A DNA stretch of 64,000 bases from Lentisalinibacter orientalis (GCF_040706535.1 NZ_JAPDRJ010000004.1:1-64000); one strand, 5' to 3'; shown: positions 39,781 to 49,300, counted from the stretch's first letter. Numbers and translations are program-made. The notes: generated by a model from the sequence alone, not told the origin.

Positions 39781-40914
39781 ATGAATAACCGCAACCGGTT
39801 TCCGACTATCCGCCAGGCAGCGGCCGCGGCGGCAGCCTGCGTCCTCGTGCTGGCGGCCGGTGCCGCCCAGGCCGAGCGGGTCAAGGACCTCGCCTCCGTC
39901 GCCGGCGTGCGCAACAACCAGATCGTCGGCTACGGCCTGGTGGTGGGCCTCGACGGTAGCGGCGACCAGACCAGCCAGACGCCGTTCACCGTGCAGAGCC
40001 TGAAGAATATGCTCACCCAGTTCGGCATTACCGTACCGCCGAACGTAAACCCGCAGCTGAAGAACGTGGCGGCCGTGTCGGTGCATGCCGACCTGCCCCC
40101 CTTCGTGAAGCCGGGCCAGACCATCGACGTGACCGTCTCCTCCATCGGCAACGCCAAGAGCCTGCGCGGCGGCAGCCTGTTGATGACGCCGCTGCGCGGC
40201 GCCGACGGCCAGGTCTACGCCGTCGCCCAGGGCAACCTGGTGGTGGGCGGCTTCGGCGCGTCGGGTCGCGACGGCTCCAGCGTGACGGTGAACGTGCCGA
40301 GCGCGGGCCGCATCCCGAACGGCGCCACCGTCGAGCGCGAGGTGGCCACCGCCTTCGACCAGGGCGATGCCATTATGCTGAACCTGCATTCGCCGGACTT
40401 CACCACCGCCCACCGGCTGGCCGACGGCATCAACGAGCGGCTCGGCGCCGACATGGCGCGGGCCATCGACGCGGTCTCGGTGCGCGTACGCGCGCCGCAG
40501 GATGCGTCCCAGCGCACCTCCTTCGTCTCGGTGCTCGAGAACTTCGAGGTGGAGCCGGGGCAGGCGCCGGCGCGGGTGATTATCAACTCGCGCACCGGCA
40601 CAGTGGTGATCGGCTCTCACGTGCGGGTGCGCCCGGCGGCCGTCTCCCACGGCTCGCTGGTGGTCACCATCAGCGAACAGCCCTTCGCCAGCCAGCCGCA
40701 GCCTTTCAGCGACGGCGAGACGGTGGTGCTGCCGGACTCCGAGGTGGAGATCACCCAGGAGGCGAACCGCATGTTCCTGTTCCAGCCCGGCACCAGCCTG
40801 AACGAGATCGTGCAGGCGGTGAACCGGGTGGGCGCGGCGCCGGGCGACCTGGTGGCGATCCTCGAGGCCCTGAAGCAGGCGGGCGCGCTGCGCGCCGAGC
40901 TGCTGGTGATCTGA
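39781..40914 (+). CDS. flgI: FlgI: P-ring protein
   Basis: The 377-residue precursor has a signal peptide (ACVLVLAAGAAQAERVKD) and canonical FlgI blocks (IVGYGLVVGLDGSGDQT, NVAAVSVHADLPPF, TIDVTVSSIGNAKSLRGG, ARVIINSRTGTVVIG). It forms the periplasmic ring around the rod with help from FlgA. Confidence 0.97.
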   Translation: MNNRNRFPTIRQAAAAAAACVLVLAAGAAQAERVKDLASVAGVRNNQIVGYGLVVGLDGSGDQTSQTPFTVQSLKNMLTQFGITVPPNVNPQLKNVAAVSVHADLPPFVKPGQTIDVTVSSIGNAKSLRGGSLLMTPLRGADGQVYAVAQGNLVVGGFGASGRDGSSVTVNVPSAGRIPNGATVEREVATAFDQGDAIMLNLHSPDFTTAHRLADGINERLGADMARAIDAVSVRVRAPQDASQRTSFVSVLENFEVEPGQAPARVIINSRTGTVVIGSHVRVRPAAVSHGSLVVTISEQPFASQPQPFSDGETVVLPDSEVEITQEANRMFLFQPGTSLNEIVQAVNRVGAAPGDLVAILEALKQAGALRAELLVI

Positions 40915-40924
40915 GGGCGGACCC

Positions 40925-41866
40925 GTGAAGCCCGTCGTCACCGACTTCCAGCAATTCACGGCGCTGCGCACCGAGGCGCGCGGCGGCGGGGATGCCGCGC
41001 TGCGCGAGGCCGCCAACCAGTTCGAGGCGATCTTCCTGCAGACCATGCTGAAGTCCATGCGCGATGCCAGCATGGGCGACCCGATCTTCGGCGACAGCAA
41101 TGCGTCGGAGACCTATCAGGACCTGTTCGACAAGCAGATGGCCATGGAGATCTCCGGCGGACCGGGCCTGGGCTTCGCCGATCTGCTGGTGCGCCAGCTC
41201 GGCGGCAGCCACCGTGCGGGCGGCGACCAGAGCGGTCTGGCGATAAACAAGGACCTGGGCAAGGGGCTGGGCACGGCCATGTACGAGGCGCCGGCCATCG
41301 GCCGTCGGGTGCCGGTGGAGGGCACCACCGAGCGGCCGCTGTGGCAGAGCCCGGCGGAGTTCGTGCGCAAGCTCTGGCCCTATGCCAGCCGGGCGGCGGA
41401 CAGACTGAACGTCGATCCCCGGGCCCTGATCGCCCAGGCGGCGCTGGAGACGGGCTGGGGCAAACATGTGATCGCCGATGAGAACGGCCGCAGCTCGCTG
41501 AACCTCTTCGGCATCAAGGCCAGCGGCGGCTGGCAGGGCGATGCGGTCAGCGTGCGCACCATCGAGTACCGGGGCGGGGCGGCCCGTCCGGAGGTGGCGA
41601 GCTTCCGGGCTTATCCCTCGCTGGCGGCCGGATTCGACGATTACGCCCAACTGCTCGGCTCGAATCCGCGCTACGAGAGCGTGCTGAACCGGGGCGAGGA
41701 CGTGGCGGGCTATGCCGAGGCGCTGCAGGCCTCCGGCTACGCCACCGATCCCGCCTATGCCGACAAGATCAAGTCGCTGCTCGGCTCCGAGACCATGGGC
41801 CGGGCGCTGGAATCACTCAAGTTCGGCGGATTGATGCCGATAGACAGGGAACGCTTCTCCTTCTGA
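40925..41866 (+). CDS. flgJ: FlgJ: rod-cap scaffold and peptidoglycan hydrolase
   Basis: The 313-residue protein has two domains. The N-terminal rod-binding part (residues about 15-100) contains ANQFEAIFLQTMLKSMRDA. The C-terminal glucosaminidase (about 150-310) has AQAALETGWGKHVIAD, where the Glu is catalytic, and SLNLFGIKASGGW. It opens the peptidoglycan for the growing rod. The start is GTG at 40925. Confidence 0.96.
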   Translation: MKPVVTDFQQFTALRTEARGGGDAALREAANQFEAIFLQTMLKSMRDASMGDPIFGDSNASETYQDLFDKQMAMEISGGPGLGFADLLVRQLGGSHRAGGDQSGLAINKDLGKGLGTAMYEAPAIGRRVPVEGTTERPLWQSPAEFVRKLWPYASRAADRLNVDPRALIAQAALETGWGKHVIADENGRSSLNLFGIKASGGWQGDAVSVRTIEYRGGAARPEVASFRAYPSLAAGFDDYAQLLGSNPRYESVLNRGEDVAGYAEALQASGYATDPAYADKIKSLLGSETMGRALESLKFGGLMPIDRERFSF

Positions 41867-41889
41867 CGGGAGCGTGCTGACGAGGGACC

Positions 41890-43779
41890 ATGTCGAATAT
41901 CCTCTCCACAAGCGTCTCCGCCCTGCTGTCGTTTCAGCGCGGCATAGAGACCACCGGCCACAATATCGCCAATGCGAGCACGCCGGGCTACAGCCGCCAG
42001 CGGGTCGACCTGGAGACGCGTCAGCCCGGCGTGATCGGCAACCAGTACATCGGTTCCGGCGTCAACGTCGCGAACGTGCGCCGGATCTACGACGAGTTCC
42101 TCGGCAACGAGCTGTCGGCCGCGACCACTTCCCAGGCACGGCTGGATACGCTGGCGGGTCTCTCGGGCCAGGTGGACAACCTGCTCTCCGATCCCAGCGT
42201 GGGCCTCGCGCCCGCCATCCAGAACTTCTTCAACGCCGTGCAGGATGCCGCCGGCGACCCGGCGTCCGTGCCGGCGCGCCAGGCCCTGGTCAGCCAGGCG
42301 GATACGCTGGCCTCCAGCTTCGACTTCCTCGACGGCCGCCTGCAGTCGCTGGAGAAGGACATCAACGGGCGCCTGCGCCAGTCGGTGACGGACGTCAACG
42401 AGCTGGCGACGGCGATCGCAGAGCTGAACCGCCGGATCGCCAGCGCCGAGGCAGGCGTCTCCGGCCAGCCGAACGACCTGCTGGACCAGCGCGATCTCCT
42501 GATCCGCAGGCTCTCCGAGCAGGTGGCGGTGACCACCGTGCCCCAGGGCGACGGCGCCCTCAATGTGTTCATCGGCAACGGCCAGACGCTGGTGACCGGC
42601 AGCCAGGCCCGGCAGCTCGCCACGCAGCCGAGCGAATTCGATCCGCGCCGCCTGGAGGTGGTGTACGAGGGCGATGCGGGCACCGGTGCCCTGGGAGGCG
42701 ATCTCTCCGGCGGCGCCATCGGCGGCATGATGGACTTCCGTCGCCTGGTGCTCGACCCCACCCGCACGGCCATCGGCGAGACCGCGGTGGCGCTGGCCAC
42801 GGCCTTCAACGAACAGCATGCGGCGGGCATGGACCTGAACGGCCGCCTCGGCGGCGAATTCTTCGGCATCGGCGATCCGGCGGTGCTGGTCTCGTCGCGC
42901 AACACCGGCACGGCCGGCGTGGACGCGGTGGTCGCCGACGTGGCGGGCCTGCAGAGCACCGACTACGTGATGAGCTACGACGGCAGCGCCTGGTCGCTGA
43001 CCCGGGCCGACAACGGCCAGGCCATCCCGATGAGCGGCAGCGGCACGGCGGGCGATCCGTTCCTGGCCGGCGGACTCGAGATCACGACGGGTCCGGGCGC
43101 GGCCGCCGGCGACCGCTACCTGATCCAGCCTGCGAAGGGCGCGGCGGGCACGCTCACCCGCACTGTCGCCGACGCCCAGTCAGTGGCGCTGGCGGCGCCC
43201 GTGCGCACGGCCACCGGCACGGACAACGTTGGCGATGCGCAGATATCGGCCGGCGAGGTGATCGATCCGGCCGATCCGGATCTGCTCGCCGGCGCCGTCA
43301 TCGAATTCACGGCACCGGATACCTACACGATAGACGGCGCCGGCTCCTTCGCCTATGCGAGCGGCGACGCCATCGACCTCAACGGCGCCCGCGTCGTCAT
43401 CACCGGTACGCCTGCGGCCGGGGACGTCTTCCGCATCGAGGCCAATGCCGGCGGCACGGGTGACAACCGCAACGCGCTCGGCCTGGCCGAGGTGCAGACC
43501 CGGGGTCTGCTCGCGGGCGGCACCGTCGCCGTCTCCGAGAGCTACGGCCGTCTGGTCGCCGAGGTGGGCACCGTCAGCCGCCAGGCGCAGATCGGCCTCG
43601 ACGCCCAGACCGTCGTGCGCGAGGACGCCGAGCAGGCGCTCAGCAACAAGTCCGGCGTGAACCTGGACGAGGAGGCCGCCAACCTGATGCGCTATCAGCA
43701 GGCCTATCAGGCGGCCGCTCAGCTCATCGGCGTGACCAATACCCTGTTCGAGACCCTGATCGGGGCGTTCCGCCGCTAG
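41890..43779 (+). CDS. flgK: FlgK: hook-associated protein 1
   Basis: The 629-residue protein has the family N-terminus (TGHNIANASTPGYSRQRVDL) and C-terminus (VNLDEEAANLMRYQQAYQAAAQLI). Between residues about 355 and 521 are two copies of a beta-rich module ending in a GxPAAGDxFxI-type motif (356-415 and 463-521), related to a module in FlgL next door. FlgK joins hook and filament. Confidence 0.97.
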   Translation: MSNILSTSVSALLSFQRGIETTGHNIANASTPGYSRQRVDLETRQPGVIGNQYIGSGVNVANVRRIYDEFLGNELSAATTSQARLDTLAGLSGQVDNLLSDPSVGLAPAIQNFFNAVQDAAGDPASVPARQALVSQADTLASSFDFLDGRLQSLEKDINGRLRQSVTDVNELATAIAELNRRIASAEAGVSGQPNDLLDQRDLLIRRLSEQVAVTTVPQGDGALNVFIGNGQTLVTGSQARQLATQPSEFDPRRLEVVYEGDAGTGALGGDLSGGAIGGMMDFRRLVLDPTRTAIGETAVALATAFNEQHAAGMDLNGRLGGEFFGIGDPAVLVSSRNTGTAGVDAVVADVAGLQSTDYVMSYDGSAWSLTRADNGQAIPMSGSGTAGDPFLAGGLEITTGPGAAAGDRYLIQPAKGAAGTLTRTVADAQSVALAAPVRTATGTDNVGDAQISAGEVIDPADPDLLAGAVIEFTAPDTYTIDGAGSFAYASGDAIDLNGARVVITGTPAAGDVFRIEANAGGTGDNRNALGLAEVQTRGLLAGGTVAVSESYGRLVAEVGTVSRQAQIGLDAQTVVREDAEQALSNKSGVNLDEEAANLMRYQQAYQAAAQLIGVTNTLFETLIGAFRR

Positions 43780-43791
43780 GAGGCGACACTG

Positions 43792-44985
43792 ATGCGCATA
43801 TCCACCGCAGGGATGTTCCGGGCGAGTCTCGGCCAGATGCAGGAGCTGCAGTCGGCGCTCGCCCGCACCCAGGAGCAGATCGCCAGTGGCAAGCGGCTGC
43901 TCGCGCCGTCGGACGATGCGATCGGCGCGGCGCGCAGCATCGAGCTGCGTGAGCTGTCCTCGCGCATCGAGCAGTTCGACCGCAACGGCAACCTGGCGCA
44001 GAGCCGCCTGTCGGTGGAGGAGCAGGCGCTGGCGAGCGCCGGCGATTTGCTGCAGCGCGCCCGCGAGTTGGCCGTGCAGGCGAGCAACGGCACCCAGAGC
44101 AACGAGACCCGCGCGTTCATCGCCACCGAGATCCGCCAGCTCAAGGATCAGATGATCCAGATCGCCAACACCCAGGACACCACCGGGCGTTATCTGTTCT
44201 CCGGCTACAGCGACAAGGTGCAGCCGTTCAGCGCCACCGCCGACGGCGCCGTCTACAACGGCGACGAAGGCCAGCGCTTCGTCGAGATCGCCGAGGGTCG
44301 GCGCATCGCGGACGGCGACTCGGGCGCGCGGGTGTTCGAGCGCATCCCGCGTGGCAACGGCACGTTCACGACGGCGGCAGCCGCCGGCAACAGCGGCTCC
44401 GGCATCATCGACTCCGGGGCGGTGACCGATCCGGCCGCCTGGAGCCGGGATACCTATACCGTCAGCTTCGTCGCCGACGACGCCTGGGAAGTGACCGATG
44501 GCTCCGGCACCGTGGTGGCGAGCGGCGGCTTCGAGCCGGGTTCCGCCATCGAGTTCGGCGGCGTGGTGGTCAGCATCAGCGGCTCCCCGGCGGCAGGCGA
44601 CGAGTTCACCGTCGAGCCCAGCCGCGACCAGAGCGTATTCGCGACGCTGGATCGGCTCGCCGACGCGCTGGAGCGCCCGACCAACAACGACACCAGCCGG
44701 GCGGCCCTGACCAACGATCTCAACTCGAGCATGAGCGATCTCGACCGTGCCATCGGCAACCTGCTCGACGTGCGCGCCACCGTGGGCTCCCGCCTGGCGG
44801 CGATCGAGGACCAGCGCGACGCGAACGAGGGCTTCGCCATCACCGTGGAGCAGACCATCTCCGAGATCGAGGACCTCGACTACACCGAGGCGCTGACCCG
44901 CCTGGCCGAACAGATCAACAGCCTGGAGGCGGCGCAGAAGTCCTTCGTGCGCATCCAGTCGCTGTCGCTTTTCAGCGTCCTGTAA
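43792..44985 (+). CDS. flgL: FlgL: hook-associated protein 3
   Basis: The 397-residue flagellin-like protein has the N-terminal helix region (MRISTAGMFRASLGQMQEL, ASGKRLLAPSDDAIG) and the C-terminal helix ending in FSVL. The inserted module at about 218-277 (YTVSFVADDAWEVTDGSG to SISGSPAAGDEFTVEPS) resembles those in FlgK. Last gene of the flgB operon, followed by a strong terminator. Confidence 0.96.
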   Translation: MRISTAGMFRASLGQMQELQSALARTQEQIASGKRLLAPSDDAIGAARSIELRELSSRIEQFDRNGNLAQSRLSVEEQALASAGDLLQRARELAVQASNGTQSNETRAFIATEIRQLKDQMIQIANTQDTTGRYLFSGYSDKVQPFSATADGAVYNGDEGQRFVEIAEGRRIADGDSGARVFERIPRGNGTFTTAAAAGNSGSGIIDSGAVTDPAAWSRDTYTVSFVADDAWEVTDGSGTVVASGGFEPGSAIEFGGVVVSISGSPAAGDEFTVEPSRDQSVFATLDRLADALERPTNNDTSRAALTNDLNSSMSDLDRAIGNLLDVRATVGSRLAAIEDQRDANEGFAITVEQTISEIEDLDYTEALTRLAEQINSLEAAQKSFVRIQSLSLFSVL

Positions 44986-45004
44986 GCGCTGAACGAATCC
45001 TCGA

Positions 45005-45038
45005 AGCCCCGTTCCGGGACGCCGGAACGGGGCTTTTT
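45005..45038 (+). terminator. Terminator of the flgBCDEFGHIJKL operon
   Basis: A 13-bp stem (45005-45017 with 45022-45034) with loop GACG is followed by a T-run to 45038, 20 bases after the flgL stop. Confidence 0.93.
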
Positions 45039-45156
45039 CGTTGGCGTGTCGCGATCCGTATAAGTCGTTTCCAATGGTTCGCGACGGCCCGGCGGGGCAA
45101 AAGTGTGGACTGCTTCACGTCTGCGGGAATTTATGCCCGCAAATGGCGTCCAGGGC

Positions 45157-45183
45157 TCAAGTAAGGCCCGCTCCGACCGATAA
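45157..45183 (+). promoter_or_regulatory. Sigma-28 (FliA) promoter of fliC
   Basis: TCAAGTAA, 11 bases, ACCGATAA fits the sigma-28 pattern (TAAAGTTT-N11-GCCGATAA) with few changes, about 90 bases before the fliC ATG. Confidence 0.85.
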
Positions 45184-45271
45184 AGAAACTGTACTGCGGT
45201 GAGGCAGAGCCCGGACATGGTGTGCGGGGAGCTGAGCGGCAGACCAGCAAATATCGGAAGGAGTGTATGTA

Positions 45272-46426
45272 ATGGCACAGTCGATTAACACTAACGTTGC
45301 CTCGCTCAATGCGCAGCGCAACCTCAGCCAGTCGCAGGGTCTGCTGAACACGTCGCTGGAGCGGCTGTCCACGGGCCTCCGGATCAACAGCGCGAAGGAC
45401 GACGCTGCCGGTCTTGCGATTTCCGAGCGTTTCACCACGCAGATCCGCGGCCTGAACCAGGCCGTGCGTAACGCGAGTGACGGCATCTCCCTGGCCCAGA
45501 CCACGGAGAGCGCACTGGGTGAGCTCACCAACAACCTGCAGCGCATCCGCGAGCTGGCCGTCCAGTCGGCCAACGCCAGCAACTCCGCCTCCGACCGTGC
45601 GGCGCTGAACGCCGAGGTGCAGGAGCGCATCGCCGAGGTCGACCGCATCGCCAAGCAGACCAACTTCAACGGTCTGAAGGTGCTGGACGGTTCCTTCGGT
45701 TCGGCCACGTTCCAGGTGGGCGCCAACGTCGGTGAGACGATCAGCGTGAGCCTGAGCACGGACGTTACCGCCGAGGCGATCGGTACGGTCAATACTGCCG
45801 CTGGTGGTGCGTTCGCGATGGATACCGACACCGATCCTACGACCGGTGCGGTTACGCTGGATTTCACGGACGCTGACAGCAATGCCATGGGCTCGGTCCT
45901 GATTGCGGGTGGTTCTTCTGCTCAGGAAGCCGCGGATGCGATCAACAATGAGAACATCGATGGCGTAACGGCTTTCGTGAACGATAGCGGCAACCTCCAG
46001 TTGCTGACGACAGAAGCCGGCGTCACTGTCGCCGAGACTGACACGGGTGGCGGTGGTAACGCTACGGGTCTCGATACGGCAGCGACCGCCACTGAGGCGG
46101 CATCTGCCACGACCTCCATCGCCGCAGCTGACATCAGCACGGTGGCTGGCGCCAACTTCGCCATCGCCCGTGTCGACTCCGCTCTGACGGACGTGAACGG
46201 CCTCCGGGCGAATCTGGGTGCCATCCAGAACCGCTTCGAGTCCACCATCACCAACCTGCAGACGGTGAGCGAGAACCTGGCTGCTTCCCGCGGCCGGATT
46301 CTGGACGCCGACTTCGCTGCCGAGACCGCCAACCTGACCAAGGCGCAGGTCCTGCAGCAGGCCGGTGTGGCCGTGCTCGCACAGGCGAACGCCCAGCCCC
46401 AGCTGGCGCTGAGCCTCCTGCAGTAA
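45272..46426 (+). CDS. fliC: FliC: flagellin
   Basis: The 384-residue protein has conserved flagellin ends: SINTNVASLNAQRNLSQSQG and LSTGLRINSAKDDAAGLAIS at the start, and SRGRILDADFAAETANLTKAQ with a LALSLLQ end. The central variable part is short (about residues 175-290) and Thr/Ala-rich. It builds the filament. ATG at 45272 follows GGAG; no second flagellin copy is present in the window. Regulated by FliA from the promoter upstream. Confidence 0.97.
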   Translation: MAQSINTNVASLNAQRNLSQSQGLLNTSLERLSTGLRINSAKDDAAGLAISERFTTQIRGLNQAVRNASDGISLAQTTESALGELTNNLQRIRELAVQSANASNSASDRAALNAEVQERIAEVDRIAKQTNFNGLKVLDGSFGSATFQVGANVGETISVSLSTDVTAEAIGTVNTAAGGAFAMDTDTDPTTGAVTLDFTDADSNAMGSVLIAGGSSAQEAADAINNENIDGVTAFVNDSGNLQLLTTEAGVTVAETDTGGGGNATGLDTAATATEAASATTSIAAADISTVAGANFAIARVDSALTDVNGLRANLGAIQNRFESTITNLQTVSENLAASRGRILDADFAAETANLTKAQVLQQAGVAVLAQANAQPQLALSLLQ

Positions 46427-46481
46427 GCGAGAGCCGGAGCGATAGCACCAGCCATCGCACTGGCAATCGGAGCATGGGGGA

Positions 46482-46502
46482 GGGGCGGCCGCGTGCCGCC
46501 CC
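46482..46502 (+). terminator. Terminator of fliC
   Basis: GGGGCGGC 46482-46489 pairs with GCCGCCCC 46495-46502, followed by a pyrimidine stretch TTCCTCTCCTCC rather than a pure T-run. Confidence 0.65.
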
Positions 46503-46547
46503 TTCCTCTCCTCCCGGACGGCGACTTCACGAACGAATGGGGCAAGC

Positions 46548-46886
46548 ATGAGAACGCACGACGCCGGCTACCAGACTCATCCCGTCATCCGGCCGGCAGC
46601 GACCGGCGAGGCGGATCTTCGCGGCGGCAACGAGACGCCGGCGGTTGGCACGACCTTGCCGTTTTCCGCGCCCCGCGACGTGCGGCGCCAGCTGGAGCTG
46701 GCCGTACATCAGCTGAACAGCGGCAGCATCCGCTCCGGAATGTTTCTGCGCTTCGCCGTCGACTACAGCGAAAATCCCGCAACCGTGCGGGTTACGGATT
46801 CGAAAACCGGCGATCTGGTCCGCTCCATCCCCTGGGGGGAGCTGTTGCCGGAGCTGGACCGCTCGTCGGGCGGCAGCCTGGACTGA
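46548..46886 (+). CDS. flaG: FlaG family protein
   Basis: The 112-residue protein has a disordered N-terminal half and the FlaG core (AVHQLNSGSIRSGMFLRFAVD, VRVTDSKTGDLVRSIPWGELL). FlaG proteins influence filament length and sit between fliC and fliD in many Proteobacteria. Confidence 0.9.
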   Translation: MRTHDAGYQTHPVIRPAATGEADLRGGNETPAVGTTLPFSAPRDVRRQLELAVHQLNSGSIRSGMFLRFAVDYSENPATVRVTDSKTGDLVRSIPWGELLPELDRSSGGSLD

Positions 46887-46888
46887 AC

Positions 46889-46903
46889 TGGCACGCTTCT
46901 TGG
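46889..46903 (+). promoter_or_regulatory. Probable sigma-54 promoter of the fliD operon
   Basis: TGGCAC at 46889-46894, then five bases and TTGG at 46900-46903; the last base differs from the usual TTGC. The fliD ATG is about 100 bases downstream. Confidence 0.6.
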
Positions 46904-46912
46904 ATTGCAATG

Positions 46913-46939
46913 GCTGAGTTGAAAGTAGCTGAGTTGAAA
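46913..46939 (+). repeat. Direct repeat in the fliD leader
   Basis: GCTGAGTTGAAA occurs at 46913-46924 and 46928-46939, immediately after the -12 element. It may form part of the initially transcribed region or a protein site. Confidence 0.6.
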
Positions 46940-47001
46940 AGGGGCCGGAGCAAGCCGGCCGCCAGACACGAACGAAACAGCAGGAAAGGGTAGCGACCGA
47001 C

Positions 47002-48387
47002 ATGGCGAGCATCACCTCCACGGGCATCGGGTCGGGACTGGACGTCGGCGGCATCGTCGAGCAGCTGGTCGCGGCCGAGGGCCAGCCGGCCCGGCAGCGC
47101 TTCGCGCGGCAGGAGGCGCGGGCGCAGTCCGAGCTGTCCGCGTACGGCACGCTCAAATCCGCCCTGTCCGATTTCCGCGACCAGCTCGACGGCATGAAGT
47201 CGCTGAACTCGCTGCTGACCCGGAAGGCGAGCTCCGGCAACGAGGAGCTGTTCGCGGTGGTCCCGGACGAGACCGCGATACCCGCGAGCTACTCCGTCGA
47301 GGTGGTGCAGCTGGCCCAGGCGGCGAAACTGACCTCCGGGGCCTTCGCCGACTCCGATGCCGTGGTGGGCACCGGCACACTCACGATCGACGTGGGCGCA
47401 CTGAGCTTCGACGTCGAGATCACCGAAGAGAACAACACGCTGGCCGGCATCCGCGATGCCATCAACGCCGCCGTGGACAACGCCGGCGTCAGCGCGACCA
47501 TAGTCAACGCCGAGGCAGGCAGCTACCTGATCCTCTCGGGCACCAGGACGGGCGCGTCCCGCGAGGTCTCGCTGAGCCAGACGGGCGGCGACGGCGGTCT
47601 CGCGGCACTCACCTACGACGCTGCCACCGGCACGGGCTCGCTGACCCAGTCCCAGGCAGCCCAGGACGCGCAGGTGCGCATCGACGGCTTCGACGTCTAC
47701 AGCGAGACCAATACGGTCACCGGCGCCATCGACGGTGTCTCCATCGACCTGCTCGGTGCCGCGCCGGGCGAGACGAACGACGCGGTCATCGAATACGACG
47801 TGGCCGCGGTCCGCTCCACGATCACGGACTTCGTGGAAAGCTACAACGAGCTCGTCGACACGGTCGGGTCGCTGACGAACTACAACCAGGAGACGCAGCA
47901 GGGCGGCCCGCTGCTCGGCGACGCCACGCTGCGCGGGCTCGAGGCACAGCTGCGCCGCGAGTTCTCCACGCCCGCCGGCAACAGCCAGAGCCCGTTCGGC
48001 ACGCTGGCGGAGATTGGCGTGAGCCTGCAGATCGACGGCAAGCTCGCCGTCGACGACACCCGGCTGGACGAGGTGCTGGGCGCCAACTTCCAGGACGTCG
48101 GCCGGCTGTTCGCGGCCGAGGACGGATTCGCGGTACGGCTGTTCGACCGGGTCGACCGGGCGCTGTCCGACGAGGGCGCCATCGAGACGCGCACGGAGGG
48201 CCTGAACAACCGCATCGAGCGCATCGAGGAGCAGCGTGAATCCCTGAACCGGCGCCTGGAGGCGCTGGAGACGCGGCTGCTGCGCCAGTTCAACGCGCTC
48301 GACTCGCTCGTGAGCCAGCTCAACAACACCAGCAGCTTCCTCGCACAGCAGCTCGCCAACCTGCCCACGCCGGGCAAGGACTCCTAG
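47002..48387 (+). CDS. fliD: FliD: filament cap protein
   Basis: The 461-residue protein has the FliD N-terminus (TSTGIGSGLDVGGIVEQLV), a FliD_C domain with VESYNELVDTVGSLTNYN, and the C-terminal coiled-coil region (RIERIEEQRESLNRRLEALE). It caps the filament and guides flagellin folding. Confidence 0.96.
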   Translation: MASITSTGIGSGLDVGGIVEQLVAAEGQPARQRFARQEARAQSELSAYGTLKSALSDFRDQLDGMKSLNSLLTRKASSGNEELFAVVPDETAIPASYSVEVVQLAQAAKLTSGAFADSDAVVGTGTLTIDVGALSFDVEITEENNTLAGIRDAINAAVDNAGVSATIVNAEAGSYLILSGTRTGASREVSLSQTGGDGGLAALTYDAATGTGSLTQSQAAQDAQVRIDGFDVYSETNTVTGAIDGVSIDLLGAAPGETNDAVIEYDVAAVRSTITDFVESYNELVDTVGSLTNYNQETQQGGPLLGDATLRGLEAQLRREFSTPAGNSQSPFGTLAEIGVSLQIDGKLAVDDTRLDEVLGANFQDVGRLFAAEDGFAVRLFDRVDRALSDEGAIETRTEGLNNRIERIEEQRESLNRRLEALETRLLRQFNALDSLVSQLNNTSSFLAQQLANLPTPGKDS

Positions 48388-48456
48388 GGCACCCGCGGAT
48401 TCCAGACATGAGCTCCCCATGCGGAGCCGACCAGAGAACCAGAGGACATACAGCAG

Positions 48457-48900
48457 ATGACTTACGCAGCCGGTCCCAACGCACTCCGTGATTACCAGAA
48501 GATGCACGTCGAGCAGGAAGTGGCGGACGCGAACCCCTACCAGCTGATCCAGCTGATGCTGGACCGCCTGCTGGCGAGGATCGCCATCGCCCGGGGCCAC
48601 GTCGAGCGCGGCGATGCCGCGGGCAAGGGGCAGCACATCGGCAAGGCCATCTCCATCGTCGACGGGCTGCGGGTCAGCCTCGACGCCGACAGGGGCGGCG
48701 AGATCGCTTCCAACCTCGCGGCGCTCTACGATTACATGTCCCGTCGGCTGCTGCACGCGCAGCTGCACGACGATCCCTCCGCGCTGAACGAGGTGGCCTC
48801 GCTGGTGCGCGAGATCAAGAGCGCCTGGGAAGCCATTGCCGACCAGGTGGCCGACCAGGTCGCAAAGCAGGACGGCGCCACCGCCGGGAGTGCTGCGTGA
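48457..48900 (+). CDS. fliS: FliS: flagellin chaperone
   Basis: The 147-residue helical protein has the FliS pattern: YQKMHVEQEVADANPYQLIQLMLDRLL, then GLRVSLDADRGGEIASNLAALYDYMSRRL. It binds flagellin C-termini in the cytoplasm. The C-terminus has a duplicated ADQVADQV segment. Confidence 0.95.
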   Translation: MTYAAGPNALRDYQKMHVEQEVADANPYQLIQLMLDRLLARIAIARGHVERGDAAGKGQHIGKAISIVDGLRVSLDADRGGEIASNLAALYDYMSRRLLHAQLHDDPSALNEVASLVREIKSAWEAIADQVADQVAKQDGATAGSAA

Positions 48901-49253
48901 CGCGAGCGCTAGCCGGGATTGAATCACTCTCCGACGAGATGCGCCGCTGCGCGGAGCAGGGCGACTGGGAGGCCGTGGAAGCGGCATTGACCGCGCGTGA
49001 CGGCCTGGTGCGCGAACTCCTCGCCGGCACCAGTGCGGCGGATCATGCGGACGACCTGCGGCGGCTGCTGGAACGGGACGCCGAAATACTGGCGCTTGCC
49101 CGGAAGGCACGCGACGCCGTGGCGGCCGAGCTGCGTCAGCTCGACAACGGCCGCAAGGCGGTGCAGGCCTATGGCGGCCAGAATGGCCACAACCGCCAGA
49201 GCCGCCGCACCATTGCCGGCTCGGCCAACTCGCTCGGCCCCACCGAGGCCTGA
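48897..49253 (+). CDS. fliT: FliT-like flagellar chaperone
   Basis: The 118-residue helical protein overlaps fliS by a GTGA junction. It has the size, position and charged helical pattern of FliT (SDEMRRCAEQGDWEAVEAALTARDGLV), which chaperones FliD. The family is weakly conserved, so the call leans on position. Confidence 0.8.
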   Translation: MTRALAGIESLSDEMRRCAEQGDWEAVEAALTARDGLVRELLAGTSAADHADDLRRLLERDAEILALARKARDAVAAELRQLDNGRKAVQAYGGQNGHNRQSRRTIAGSANSLGPTEA

Positions 49254-49263
49254 TTTCACATAA

Positions 49264-49300
49264 GCTGCCGAATTGTGACCGGCGTCACGACGTCGGCAGC
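49264..49300. promoter_or_regulatory. Nested palindrome with a CRP/Vfr-like site upstream of fleQ
   Basis: The core TGTGA-N6-TCACG (49274-49289) resembles a CRP/Vfr half-site pair. It is enclosed by a perfect outer 8-bp inverted repeat, GCTGCCGA 49264-49271 with TCGGCAGC 49293-49300. A possible -10 (TATCAT) lies at 49328-49333. In Pseudomonas aeruginosa Vfr acts at the fleQ promoter, so the site fits. It could also work as a terminator after fliT. Confidence 0.55.

Noticed and set aside
46792..49110. Long open frame antisense to fliD and fliS
   Set aside because: Low-complexity His/Val/Arg-rich product with no motif, wholly opposite conserved flagellar genes.
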